Origin: Magicicada septendecula
Lineage: Eukaryota; Arthropoda; Insecta; Hemiptera; Cicadidae
Direction of reading: 5' to 3'
DNA: 64,000 bases
NCBI GenBank assembly: GCA_034769895.1
Contig: CM068372.1
Span: forward strand, 432,343,958 to 432,407,957
Shown: piece after piece, positions 1 through 12,466 of the stretch
How positions within the stretch are numbered: position 1 is the first letter of the stretch
Layout: each line of letters begins with the position of its first letter
The notes under the pieces: model-generated
Seen by the model: only the letters and a program-made list of their open reading frames with translations
What the model was told of the DNA's origin: nothing
The model's database searches: none
Program-made: the position numbers and the translations under genes

Positions 1-3000
1 CCATATCGCAGTGACGTCAATCTTCATTGGTTTGACAAAACATTTATTCAAATATTTATATACTGAATTATTTAAAATATTATTGAATAGTAATTATTGT
101 ATTTATATTTTTAATTGTTAATGTTGTACTTTCTCGTCACCCTTCTCTGACTATTAATTCTAATCGCTCAAAGAACCTGTCTTTTAATATAATATAACAT
201 AAAATTTTGTTCTGTATGACACAATCGATAATTCCCGAGACAGAGTCGATAATTGCTCTCCATCGATAAAATATCGATTATTTATTTAAAATTGTCAATA
301 AATCTTTATATTTCCATTATTTTGTATCTGTACTTATTTCACAGGGTAATTTAAGGGTATTTATAAGGCTGAAGGACTTAAGTGAGAAGAATATATTCTA
401 TTTTGAACAAGATATTGGACCAGTCAGAAAAGTCACCAATCGATTATTACCTGGAGTTATTCTATTTAACTCCAGACTTGGTGCAAATCTTCAAGAAGTG
501 TTCGACGGTCAATAAATACTTACCTGTTATTAAAATTTTACCAGAACCTTTTAAAAAACAGATTTATCTCTTATACATACCTCTATAAACATAAACAAAA
601 TTATTTTATTATTTGAAAATTCTATTTTTATTGAATTTTCCGTATACATTTTATTCTTTTGTAACGACCGGCATACAGCGGTCTGGTGACCAAGTGGCTA
701 GCCCAAACAGTGGGACTCAGACAGATTACACCACAATAAAGGGTCTGGTTACAACATGTATTCATAGAATTTAGCGAATCATGGAGACATAGGTAGCTGT
801 TGTTGAGTTTAAGAGGGATTTTTATTATAGAAAAGCCTCCTTATAAAAAGTCCCTTTTAACTGAAATTGTGGTACCGTTCTACCAAAACGTCTGGTTGCT
901 TTCTAAAAGTACAATATTTGAGATGTAGACCTACCATTTATTTTTTTATTATTTTTGATAATCAGAAAAATTTTTCCTTAACATATTGCATTATAATGAA
1001 AAAGTAATGTGCTTCAAATGGACACATTGTTTCTATTAGTATATTTATTTTATAGGACTACATCAAATAAATTTTAGAATACATCAAATACACTTTACAA
1101 ACCACTTAGATCGTGATGCTTTAAATATTTACGCAACCCAATAAACTTGTCCACTAAGCTATAGTGTTTCAAACGTTTCAGTCTACACAATTTACCACTG
1201 CTAGATTGAAGTTAATTGGAGACGTCGGTCGGATAATTTTCAGCCTGTCGCTGTAATTGGCGATTTGTCATTTATCTTTCCTGTCTCTGAAACACTAGTC
1301 TCTTTGAATTAGTCGCTTGGGCGCATACCATTGGGTAATTTTGATGACTCCCAGTTTGTTTGTTCTGGAAGCGCTGCAGTATTCCTAGATTGAAGTTTCT
1401 CGTGGTTTCCCACAGTACTATTAGTCGAGACAAACTTGGGATAAGTTTTTAAATTAACAGTTTTATTTTTCAATATTCCAAGCTGTTTACGCTTCATAAA
1501 GATGTGTTTTTGCCAACTGACTAGTCGGTCAACATTGAAAACGTATTATCATAATAATTGTGTTACCGTGTTAAGAACTACATATTCGTTGACGAAGGTT
1601 AAACATGTCTCCCTCTTCCCGTAAATTCATAACAAAATCTAAAATGTTTTACATAAGCCAGAACTTTACATATTTTTCTAATGAAATTATGTTGACCCAG
1701 TAAATTATATTTAAAAAAAAAATTACAGAAGAAACGGATATTTTCTTGCAAAACGCCACCCAAATAAGTACTTCAATATATACTCTCGTTACCTTACTTA
1801 TACATATTGATTTTAAGAATTAGTGTTTCAATTTTGAAATACTCAACTGATTAAAGGTAAAATGTTGCATGCGCCAGTTCTACTTTTAACACGAAAAATC
1901 ACTTTTATAATTATCCAAGTTACTTCTACTTTGAAATCGTTTACTTCCTTTATTTCAGGTAACAAATATTAACATTACGTATTTGTTGCTTTAAGCGACT
2001 GGTAAGCGTTTGATGTACAACTGATCACAGCAGTGTAAAGACTAGTTTCTTCACCATATCTACTACAACAATGGTTTCTTTTCGTTAGTTCGTTACGTTC
2101 ATCTTGACTAAAACATGAATGCAAACCCAACAGAAACAAAAGATAAAATTAAATTTTATTCTTTTTTTTTATATTGTCCGGTTACTTGTTTGTCAGACAG
2201 CCACAGATTATAGAAAATCATCTACTAAGTCATAAGTCAGGTGAGACTTGGAAGAGAAATCTTAAATACGTCGCAGAAATGTTCTCGCCCATTACAAAGA
2301 AAATCCTGGGACGTATAGATCTAAGATGCATGAGGAATTACTTATAAGTATTAATACCCTAATACCCTTTTGATTCCCTCTTGGCAAATAGGTGGATAAT
2401 CTATCCATAATATTTATAAATTTTTGAATGTCGTCATGGATTAAAAATGGTCTACTTTTCCGTCTCTTTTAGTTAAAAGCTTCTCAGAGAATTAATGTTA
2501 CTGAATATTGAAAATATTTAGACAATGATTACGTATTAAAATATTTATACGTTAAGAAAGTGTGGAATTTTTTCAAGCGGTACAAGAATGCAAATTTACT
2601 TGTCGTGTTAAATATCTATATAAAACTGTTGAGTGAATTACAAATAAAATTTTGTACGTTTGTCATAAGGTACGTTTTATTTTCTTGTGTTATATTTTCT
2701 AATATGTACGTTTTAGGTATGTCATATTTTAGTACTGTTATCCAATTTTGCATGTAATATCTCGTCATTATCAAGGAGAAGTTCACAGGTTTATCTATTT
2801 ATGTTTATCTATTCCGTTACTTGATCATTGAAGACATTTTTGCACATTTGAATAACATTTTGTGAAACGGAAAGCGTTTACTATGTTGCGCGAAAATATG
2901 TTTAAAAGTTAATGAACGTATGTAACATAACGAGACGTTTATGGAATACTATCACAGAACGCTTTAAGGTCTTGATGTTCAGCACATAATCACTCTATAT

Positions 3001-4660
3001 TGCAACAAGTAAAGAATATCTGCCTTCTAGATTATTGTTTAAGCATATAATTACCTTTGTTTTAAATCCAACTGAAAGCTTCAACAATTTATCTAGTTAG
3101 GTAATATTTACATGTGTTGTTCTATTTTACAGCAAACTAGAAAACAAGTGTTTTGAATGTCCTTTCTATTAGATGTAGAAAAACTCTGATTGTAGAGTAC
3201 GTATGCTTGATAAGAATGTTTTCTTCAGAAACGAAAGGTGTTTCCGTAAAAAAAATTAAATTTAGTAAACATCCATTAAAGATCAAGGTTACCTGACCTA
3301 CCAAGATCAGCCCTAAATTCTCCTTCCGCTACATTTGTTACTTATAATTACGTTAAGAAACATATAAACTTAACAAGCAGTAATGACGAATTAATTGCAT
3401 TCTTTTCATTAATGGTTGTCAAATTCAGAACATGTATACTTTTACAGTTGTTTGTTTTCTATTTAAATCATATTGAAAAATGACACGTAACAGGTTTCAG
3501 TTCTTTATTTTATGCAGACAGGCTGTGAATAATTAGTTCCTATCCTCTTCCTCAAATCAGACATCCTTATGTAGCTGATTTTTTTGAAGAAGCTTTTGAC
3601 AAGTAATTATTATTACCCGTTTTACTGACTGTAGATCTTATTTTTAGCAAATTTTGTTTTAAGTGGGATATGCTACGACAATTATATTTTCCACCACAAG
3701 GCATTGTATTAACTAACCTTTACCTCACTTACAACTGGTATCTTCCCATATACAAGCTTCTCTATATTTTCTACGTCCGTAACGTCTATTGTTTCTGCTC
3801 CCACATTTTGTTAATGACAGTCAAATCTGTCCCTCCAGCGGCTTTTTTCACGGACGCTTTGTTTAATTCAGGAACAAACACGGGCCTCAGATATTGGTAC
3901 CTCGTCATCCCATTCTTATCCCGCCCCCACATACAGTACCAAGGGATCCTCTTCTCCTTCCTTAGCCACCGTCACCTCCTTGCTTAATTTGTTGGCCTCT
4001 ACCACTTTAGCCATACAACTCTTTGTCTTTTCTCGTCCAACTTACGGGAATTGTCTCCTCACTATAAACCAATAAGAAACCATAATTTTTGTTCCAAGAA
4101 GTTAATTAATCGATGTGACAGAAGCGAGCACTTTGTGTCTAATGGGAGAAGACCAAGCATGAGCGTATGTTAACCTTTCATAACACTTTATTACGGCTTC
4201 CTGTTGCAGTCCGTATATTCAATTAACAAATCAAGGCTGGAGGGGGCTTATTTCATCGAGTCGCACAGAGGATAATTTGACAAATGTAGGAGGTTTTAAT
4301 TCAACAAACTCATTAATAATCTGTTTTGTCTGATTACCTCAAAGGTAAAATTCTTTTTGCTGTATAAGATTGTGTTCTCCTCTAATTGTTCATGTGTTTG
4401 TGGTCTTCTCTTTGTTTTTAGTGATTCAACAATCTACTGGGAGATGAATACTTTTTCCGTATTTTTAGCTCATGAGTTTAAAGTTCTGCCATAGTTTGAA
4501 AAACAGTTGTGGCGATAGTGTTTTTCTAAACTATTTTCATAATAACCATGATGAAATAAATTTGAAGCCATTTAACTACAACGAATTGATAGATTTAGTT
4601 AATGCGGGATTTAGTCTCCCCCTTGGCAGCGTCTGACTGGAGAGGGTGGAGACGAGTGTT
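1..4660. other. Unassigned A+T-rich sequence
   Basis: I see no gene I can support. Open frames here (for example 382-588 and 3670-3987) have no recognisable domain, and the shorter ones do not begin with ATG. A cluster of CGATA motifs lies at 224-283 (separate entry). The block 3640-4060 is richer in G+C than its surroundings but matches nothing I recognise on either strand. Confidence 0.5.
224..283. promoter_or_regulatory. Cluster of CGATA/TATCGAT motifs
   Basis: Three TCGATA motifs and one TATCGAT lie within about 60 bp of otherwise A+T-rich DNA. In Drosophila, CGATA and TATCGATA are recognised by the boundary factor BEAF-32 and the promoter factor DREF. No gene start is visible next to the cluster, and A+T-rich DNA gives such words by chance, so a regulatory role is only a suggestion. 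Confidence 0.2.
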
Positions 4661-4820
4661 CGAGTTATTCTGTTGGCTCCGCTATTCATAACGCTTCTTT
4701 GTAATTTACCATATCAGCCCTAATATAACTATAAAGAGCGTCCGAGTTATTCTTTTGAGTCGCTGTTCATAACGCTTCTTTGTAATTTACCATATCAGCC
4801 CACCAATAACTATAAAGAGA
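4661..4820. repeat. 82-bp tandem duplication (two copies)
   Basis: Two adjacent copies, 4661-4742 and 4743 to about 4820, both start with CGAGTTATTC and share a long identical core that includes the words CATAACGCTTCTTTG and CCATATCAGCCC and ends in ACTATAAAGAG. The copies differ at several positions in the first third, so this is not a fresh duplication. It encodes nothing recognisable. Confidence 0.85.
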
Positions 4821-7800
4821 GCAATCCGCGTAAGGATGTCTTCCAATTCTTAAGAATAAAGTAGTCTAATTAATCGACTATCTTAAACTCCAGAGGCTCA
4901 CACCTCAAGCTCTCGACTTTCATTGTAGCACAGTACACATCACACAAATTTGGTATTCGTATTGTAATTCTATTCTTGGTTCCACAGTCGGTGAGACTAT
5001 AGGCAATATAGGGAAACACATTGCTCTTGTGGGTTTTACGTTCTCTACTACTACTTGAAAACTCGACCGATAACAATGAAGTACACAAAATGTACACAGT
5101 AGTAACAATACTTTAATTCTTTGCAATTTAGTATTTTTTAAATAAATTTAACCAAAGACATGAGTCGGTAAAAATAAAAATCGTAATGAAACCATCGCAC
5201 ACCTGATTTCGTAAATCTTAAAATGTAAACTGTCCATACGCAAGACGTTCTTATTCTTTAACGACAATTTTGTTTGTACTTGTAGTCCAGATCATGTACA
5301 TGATGCAAATGCTATTTTACTTTGTAATAACAAAATAAAATTTGATATACAAATACACCGCTCATTTAATGCCAGTGCTTTTAAAATGTTTTTTAAAATG
5401 TGTTTCAATTAACGCAATACACTGTTACTGAAATTGTTAGGAATTCGTTTGTTATAATTTAAGACTTAAAAGCATAAATCTCGTCCGCTGCATTTAGGAA
5501 ATCGCAAATTGAAATGAATTATTTAATAAATACAAATAATTATTATTTGAAGGAAAGTATATAGTGTGTAAATGATAGAAGAAAAGTAATACTGTACTTT
5601 CAAAATAAAATAAATGAAATAATAGAAAAAGGTAATAAAATACAAAATAGTAATAAAAACAAAATAATAAGAAGGATTCAAAATAAAACAAAAACCAACA
5701 GTATAACAATACCAAAGACAAACAAAATCAACGCGTTAATTGCTATAAAAACAGTATATGAATATTTTCATATTTAAACCCTATTTCTTTTAATAAACGG
5801 TAAACCGTTGTTATTTTAAAATCTGTCATGGAGATACCACTGCTGTTACTGTTGTTATTTGTTAATATTATTTTTAATTAGTTAGAACTGTGATTTACGT
5901 TTTATCTTATCTACATTTTCCCGGTTACTTATGTGGCATCCGAAAGTTGTGCCCGAACGTTAAGATTACGCGCCATAAACTGTTTGGAATTTACATTACG
6001 TTCTGTACTGTGCAGTGTATTTTCCGAAACATTGCGCACAAATTGTTGTGCGTACAGTCTATATCCCTTTATACCAATGTACGTGACGCAGTTAAAACTT
6101 GTAAATTGTCCATTTACTTGCATGTTACTTCTTTGCTTGCGATTAACAGGCAAATTTTTAGTTTTCTTAAGCTTATTCGGAAAGTACTACAATGTAGAAC
6201 TTAAGCACAAGATATACGTCTTATATAGCATCAAATAACAGCCTTTGTAAACATATACGTTTGATATTACATAGGTGTACTGAAATCTATACCACACGCG
6301 AATACAAACGATTTATAATAACAAGAAGTATAATAATTATTATTTCAATGTAATCAGTAATTATGATGTTTTGGACATCGTTATTGATCGTTTTGTCTGC
6401 AGTTTTAAATATCAAAGCAACTATTTCAGTCCTATTTAGTCTTTATCTCCGTCCTCGTAGACGCGTTCCTATATCACTTATATAAGGGCCTACACTGACA
6501 GGAGGATGACTACAACAGACGGTTCTATGTCATTGACGTTGATGAGATCCATGTGCTGAATAGCCCTGTGGCAACGGCGAGTCCACGTGGACGAAATATC
6601 TTTCTCTAATTTTTCTAACGGGAAAACCTGATTGGCGTCTATGGGCAGTACATTGTTATAACAACACCCTATCACATCAAAATGCTAATAAAAATCATAC
6701 TACTCAGAATGTGTGCAAGCAAGAGCGTGAGCGTATGAGAGAGGGATAGAGAGCGTAATGAGTCCCTTGAGCTGCAGAACTAGCTCACTATTTTGAGCTG
6801 AATAGGTTTAATATCGGTCTTGAACGGTATTGGATAAAATTTGATGTTAGACAATTTTCCAGTTAAATCTATCAGATAAATTACAAACATCAATTATTAT
6901 TGTATACAATATTTTAAATAATAATATTGTAAAGAAGACTCTTATACAATAAACGCTGAAATTTCTGAACTACTGCATTTACTGACAAGTAACTACTGCT
7001 ACTACTGAACTACTGCATAATGACTGACTGACAAGTAACTAATGGTATGTTTTAAGTCTATGTATATATCAGTACATATAGTCTTATACTTACTTTTCAC
7101 CGGTATACGCAGTTAATAACAACATGTAAAATGTGAAGTTTATTTTGCAAATATATTCTACAAATTTTCAAAGGGAGTCCAAAGTACACAATAAGTGTTG
7201 ATGGAGAATTTATCAAATTATTAAGTTATCTTTAATAAAATTCCTTATAACATGATACCTTACATAGTTTTTGCAATTTTTTTGGCCCTTGGAATGCAAA
7301 CTGGAAACAAACCTTCACTTCTATTTTGGTCTAGTGGTGAAATAAAACCTTTTATAAATTTGTATAAGGGATTTAGGGAGAACGAGGATCTTATAAGTTG
7401 TTGTAATGTTGTTGGTGACAGTCTTTTGATTAAATAATACAAAAACATTTTACAGTACATTCTACACATTGCCTAAGCTCAAAAAAAATTTTGTTACTTT
7501 GGAATGTTTCCTTTACTTATGTTTACATTGCTTCTTAAAAGTACACATCGTTGTCGTCCCTAATGCATTTTATTTTTAGTTGTGTAGTTAACTTCAGATG
7601 GGACACAAACCAATTCCTCCTAGGAGTATGTCGTTTCAGTCTTCAATGTATTCAAGTTTTTCCTTCAACCACGTTAATTTTGGTATTGTGTTTACAGTAA
7701 ATTTTAGTCCGATTCCACCAATTATTGGCGAAGTAAACGGCTTTAGCCTAACAAAATTTGTCACTGTACATTTTACTTTAGGAATAATGGCATTTCTTAC

Positions 7801-8112
7801 ACCTCCTACGTGACTAGCTACTGTAATAGCAGCTAAGCATTCATACCTGAGAAACACATGTGTCAAATGGAAAGCAGAATCCTACATAAATAGCAAAAAA
7901 TACATTATTATTTTTGATACATTATTAGCAAAAAACGTCTTTTGTGGGCGAGAAACAAAAACCCGTTAAACATTTTTGGCGCTTGGGAAGACCAAGAAAA
8001 AACGATATTTTGAGTAGAGATGACAGGGTAGGCCCATTTGTGATAGGCACCACACCGAAACTTTTAATCAGCACCACTATTTATGATACTGTGCGTACGC
8101 TAAATACGGGTA
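4821..8112. other. Unassigned A+T-rich sequence
   Basis: No gene can be supported. Overlapping open frames on both strands at 5890-6238 and 7252-7866 show no family motif. 5490-5720 is low-complexity A-rich sequence, so its minus-strand frame of Phe, Tyr and Leu is compositional. 7944-8186 gives a basic open reading frame that runs into the left end of the Tigger element and is not convincing as a gene. Confidence 0.45.
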
Positions 8113-8487
8113 CAATGCAGCCTGGAAAGTTCGGATCTCAAAAATCCGGGACCTCGAAAATCCGGATCCGACAAAAACGAAGATAAATTATTTTACCGAG
8201 TCCGAACTGAGTGTAGGCATTTGGCGGTACCGTAAGCGCAGCGTTTTGACTAGTCAGGAGAAGGGTAATGAGTCACACTACCCATTCGCACTCACTCCAC
8301 TCAAGGACTTAACTTACCTGCACCTGTCACAGGCTCAGTCAGTCACTTTCGAGTCTTTTGCATGATCGCGTTATTGTGCAGTGTTGTGTACGTTTATACG
8401 ATTATATAAAACGTTTATTCGTTTGTTTACGTTATTAATTTTAATACACCATAAATATTTGTTTGAGTACCGACACTTTAGGGTTGT

Positions 8488-8890
8488 TTGGAATGGCTGG
8501 AACGTCTTCGAAATTTTGAAGATTATCTGAAGGTGAAAGTGGAGCCTTTTAAAATCTACAATGTGGGGACTTCAACCATAAGTGACATTAGAACACAAAA
8601 AGACAAACTGGTAAAATACGCCAAAAATTGGATTCTGAAGAAGGGCCACAAAACAGAAAAACATTGCGGACGGCCAATAACACAGCTTTTTAAGATGCCA
8701 GTCACATATGGTTTACAGAGAAGAAGCTTGGTGAATCCATTTCAGGCCTTACGGTGTGTGAAAAGGCACTAGAATTCAATAAATCCTTGAATGGGCCCAC
8801 CGATTTCAAAACTAGTACAGGGTGGTACAGGATCCGAGAATTAGAAAGTCAAGGTGAAAAGTTATCTTCGCACTATGATGTTGTCTAAAC
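8488..8890 (+). pseudogene. Tigger/pogo transposase, N-terminal remnant
   Basis: The first open stretch (8488-8772) contains VGTSTISDI followed by a Lys-rich helix, the pattern of the first helix-turn-helix of the CENP-B-like DNA-binding domain. After a frame change near 8750, another frame continues to 8887 with CEKALEFNKSLNG and then a TSTGW motif, which is the second half of the CENP-B-type domain. Stop codons follow. The frame change, the in-frame stops and the lack of an intact DDE catalytic domain make this non-functional. A full transposase of this family binds the element ends and moves the DNA by cut and paste. The family assignment is firm; function in this copy is excluded. Confidence 0.7.
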
Positions 8891-9410
8891 ATTCAAACTA
8901 AAATTTCTTGATGTGCTTGTTAAGGTTTCAGCAGAGACGATGTGAACAATGCTGACGGAACCGGCATAAACTTGCTTTTCTGTCTAAAAAAATTCTTGTT
9001 TCTCTCCGTGTAACCTCTGTACAAGGTTTCAAAATAAGCAAAGACAGAGTGACTGCATCCCATACTACACGCAGAAAACTGTAACATGAACAAAAATGGA
9101 AAAATCGGAAAAACAAATTGGAATCTGCCGATCGGCCACGGCGATTACCCCTTCACACACTCCCAGCTCTGTTTTAGTGATTTTCTTATTTTATTAAATT
9201 ACTAAAAGAGCGCTATTGTGTACACACGCTAGAGTTCATTGTGGAATTTAAAACCGTTCTTTGTTACTTTTAACGTGATTAATTTCAACACCTCATACAT
9301 TAAAAAAACAATAAACAAAGATTATAATGCTTTCCAAAATAAAATTCTAGCAGTTTAAAGTATGTTTCGAAAATCCGGAAAAATTGTAAATCCGGATGGG
9401 GTCCGGTCTC
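8891..9410 (+). other. Rest of the Tigger element, heavily mutated
   Basis: Short broken frames here resemble the start of the DDE domain (an NADGTG-like word near 8950, where the family has N-A-D-E-T-G), but stops interrupt every frame. No open reading frame of use remains before the right inverted repeat. Confidence 0.4.
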
Positions 9411-9439
9411 AATTGATCCGAATTTTTGAGGTTCCACTG

Positions 9440-10490
9440 TATAAATTAAATATAGGATAAATATTTACTTATGATAAAAGTGATATTTATGTGCTCCTTT
9501 ATATAGACGTAAAGATAATAAAAATATCCTTGCGATCACACATAATCATATATAGGTACAGGGAAATGCAAAAGAGGAAAATCATCATATAATTGTCTTA
9601 ACACGGATTTCATCCGTTTTTAAGAGAAAAATCAAGGGAGGCTGAGTAATACATTTCTAATTACTAAAATATTAATAGATGTAGGCCTATTTGTTTTATT
9701 TAAGCGTAAGTGACTGTAGAAAATTAAAATGACTACAATGGAAAATATATACAAATCACAATTTACACAATAGAAAAGACTACAATGAATTTTATTTAAA
9801 TTCATTATATTACCATATTATAAAAATACATATTAAAAATGTGGATTCTATATTTTGTTTTCGTCTTTGTGAATGACGGCTGGAAGAAAGAAAATAATAA
9901 AGATTAAAAGAGTATTTTCCAAAGACAATTATTTTAATAAGTCTGCCAAACGCAGTTTACTCTTGTGTTTTAAACTGTAAGTAAGAAACTAATTCTTTAG
10001 AAAATCAGATTGAATAAATTCGAATAACGTCCAATGCTATGTTTATAGGAATAGCTGTATGAACACCGACTTCTGGCATCAAAAAACGTCAATTTTGTCA
10101 CCTTGGCACCTATTTTGTCCGTGAATGAATTGACAAAGCATTACGTGTAGCCATCGATAATGCAGATAAACCGTATAATACCATCGTATTACATTGCAAT
10201 TTTTATTTGCATTTTTTACGTATAACTTAAGTAATACCTGGTAAGTTGCCTGTTTCTCCAGATCGTATTATGTCTTAACGGTACATACTTCTTATAAGTT
10301 CAATATCGGTTATATAAATACAGTGAAAATGTAAAAACAATTTTAAAGATAAATATTAAATATATAACGGAAATGGTAAAAAGAGATGAAAACTTACAGC
10401 GTGAAATGTCTACAGATTAAATAGATTTTGACAAAGTTAATAATATAAAAATTTTATAATTTGCATACAAATAATTTTAAATGGACTTAT
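9440..10490. other. Unassigned A+T-rich sequence
   Basis: I see no gene, RNA gene or mobile-element motif in this stretch. Confidence 0.5.
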
Positions 10491-10502
10491 CACACGCACG
10501 CA

Positions 10503-10546
<44 letters not shown>
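10491..10546. repeat. (CA)n microsatellite
   Basis: A CACG-rich start passes into an uninterrupted CA run of about 40 bases. Confidence 0.95.
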
Positions 10547-10552
<6 letters not shown>

Positions 10553-12125
10553 TATTCATGCTGTTTTTATTAATTCAATTAAAAAGATCACGCGACAATA
10601 CTGAAGCATTGGAGGATACTAAATAAAGCTGCAAATTTTTTTCGCAAACGTGCTTCATATATGCCGTCAAATTAAGTGTCTACGATGACCATCGATGTAT
10701 ACTATATGGATCGCGTGCTGCCAAGCAAAGTGAACGGCAGGAAACGGTCCGAAGCACGTACAGCTTCCCCCACCATCGGTAGAATAAAGCGTTTGGCGCT
10801 AGGTTACCAGGTGTACTAAACGAGTCATTCAGTCAATAATGGACTTGTTTTGACACCTTACAATTATTACATTTGGGACAGTTCTACTGAAAATTTGTGC
10901 TTATGAAGATTTTATTATTATAACAGTTTGTTTTTACTTTTGCTTAACTGATAACAGATGACAATAGCTTGAGCGTTTACATTCATTTTACTGACTTTGT
11001 ATCAAGCGGAAAATTAATTAGAGTGTCATTAGACGTTTTAAAGATTGTAAAATATATGTGTAATTTATTGATTGCATCTGACAGTAAACTTAATACCAAA
11101 AAATGATTATATCAGCTTCCAAAAACTTTGCCGGCACAGTGTTTAGAAAACATATTTCAAACAATAATTTTTCTGAAGACAGCCATAAAGTGAAACTTAC
11201 CAAATTAATAGTGACATTATTTTATAAAATCTTGTGCTATAATATTGCTAAGGAAAGAACCGCTGCAGCTATCTTCTGTAAGCTTGGTGTCCGCTAAAAG
11301 TTAAATAATTGTATTATTGTATTATTTAGTAATGTTTAATTTAAACAATTTTTATACAATTAATACGTAGCTAATTAAATAAAATTAAAAAATTAATATA
11401 AATTAGCATTGCTTATTGAACACTTTAACGACCATGGCGAGCGTATACGATAGATTCTTTTACCAGTAAACATTTTAAAGTTTACAGCTCACGCCTTTTA
11501 TCATTTGTTTCCCTTATTCTTATCTTTATTCGTCTGGCTTCAATATTAAATGTTTATAAATAAGGACGCAACAGAACTGTTTATGAACGCAAGAGAACTT
11601 AGCGATAAACCGAAATAATGTGTCTGGATACTGAAATCTTAGAGTGAAACAAATGTGTTAATTTTGGAAAAAAAGAACTTATTAAAAATTTCCCACTTTG
11701 GAGTCATTAATTTTAATCAGACAGCTATACCATTTAACGCAAAATATGCTCCGCTGAAGCAACAAAAGCTATAACAAAGCAGAAAAATCAGACTTTGTAC
11801 AGGTACAGTATATAGAATACGCAGTGTTCTTGCCCACCTCTGGTGTAGCGGTCGGACCGAATTCAGTGAATGCAGTACGCGATCCATATAACTTAGTATA
11901 CATCGATGACGATGACTCAGCTATTTGTAAAGAATCAAGAACATGCCAGCTGCATTTTTCTAACTTAAGAATTATATTTCTGCCACTCTTTAAGCTTAAC
12001 GTCGAAAGAGACAACAGCTGTTAATAGGAAAAATTAATGAAAATAAATTTTATAATTAAATTGAATCATAAAACTTTTAGAATTTTTTACATAATAGATA
12101 TAAAATATGTATGTAATCTTAACAT
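10547..12125. other. Mostly unassigned; possible P-element-like tail at 11103-11340
   Basis: The plus-strand frame 11103-11297 has a run HKVKLTKLIVTLFYKI followed by NIAKERT and a short basic tail. This loosely resembles the C-terminal end of THAP/P-element-type transposases, but there is no catalytic region to confirm it. 11824-12014 is open on both strands with no recognisable domain. The rest is A+T-rich with nothing I can name. Confidence 0.25.
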
Positions 12126-12290
12126 GGGGCCTCATTAACAACGAGACTACTTAGGAGGCTGGTAGTTGATCTGCACAGAGTGTGGTAAGGTCAATAAACC
12201 GGTAAGGTCAAAGGTAACCACTAATAGAAACGCCCTCCTCGGTTCCGTTTAATTTACTAACTATCAAGATGCTTTATAGATAACGATAGT
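12126..12290. repeat. Dispersed repeat family B, copy 1
   Basis: Shares the string GATCTGCACAG, then GTGTGGT and AGGTCAA, plus a TTTAATTTA block at matching distance with 38636-38760. The copies are diverged and contain small gaps. I see no terminal repeats or coding capacity, so it may be a MITE or SINE fragment. Confidence 0.55.
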
Positions 12291-12416
12291 TCGACGTAAT
12301 GCTACCGTTAACGCGAATTATTCGACCTGCAAAAAACTTGTGGTGGCTCTAAAATTCCTGTTCCTCAAATTTCTTATTAAGTGTGAGTGAGCAACTGTTA
12401 GACATAGTTTTCATTT

Positions 12417-12433
12417 TAACAACAACAACAACA

Positions 12434-12465
<32 letters not shown>

Positions 12466-12466
12466 T
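12417..12466. repeat. (AAC)n/(ATT)n microsatellite
   Basis: A short AAC run passes into about ten ATT units. The nearby open frame 12383-12568 is a product of this repeat. Confidence 0.9.

Larger units (their letters stand above)
8113..9439 (+). mobile_element. pogo/Tigger-type DNA transposon, decayed
   Basis: A 1327-bp element bounded by imperfect terminal inverted repeats. The left end (8113-8137) and the reverse complement of the right end (9415-9439) agree at about 19 of 25 positions and both end in TTCGGATC. TA dinucleotides at 8111-8112 and 9440-9441 are the expected target duplication for the Tc1/mariner superfamily. The subterminal parts repeat AAAATCCGG-like words, as Tigger ends often do. 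Inside is a broken transposase on the plus strand. The element is shorter than a full Tigger (usually over 2 kb), so the rest of the catalytic domain has been deleted. Confidence 0.75.

Noticed and set aside
3670..3987. 105-codon plus-strand frame
   Set aside because: No domain or signal-peptide logic, aromatic-rich composition, no start or splice context; the minus strand is equally uninformative.
5890..6238. Three overlapping open frames on both strands, about 100 codons
   Set aside because: Mutually overlapping frames without any motif; the plus frames do not begin with ATG at the listed starts.
7252..7866. Complementary open frames on both strands
   Set aside because: No domain recognised on either strand; left as unassigned sequence.
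11172..11200. CTGAAGA followed by GAAAC, considered as another hammerhead-like core
   Set aside because: The bases between the two boxes form no stem, so it fails the pattern seen at the other loci.
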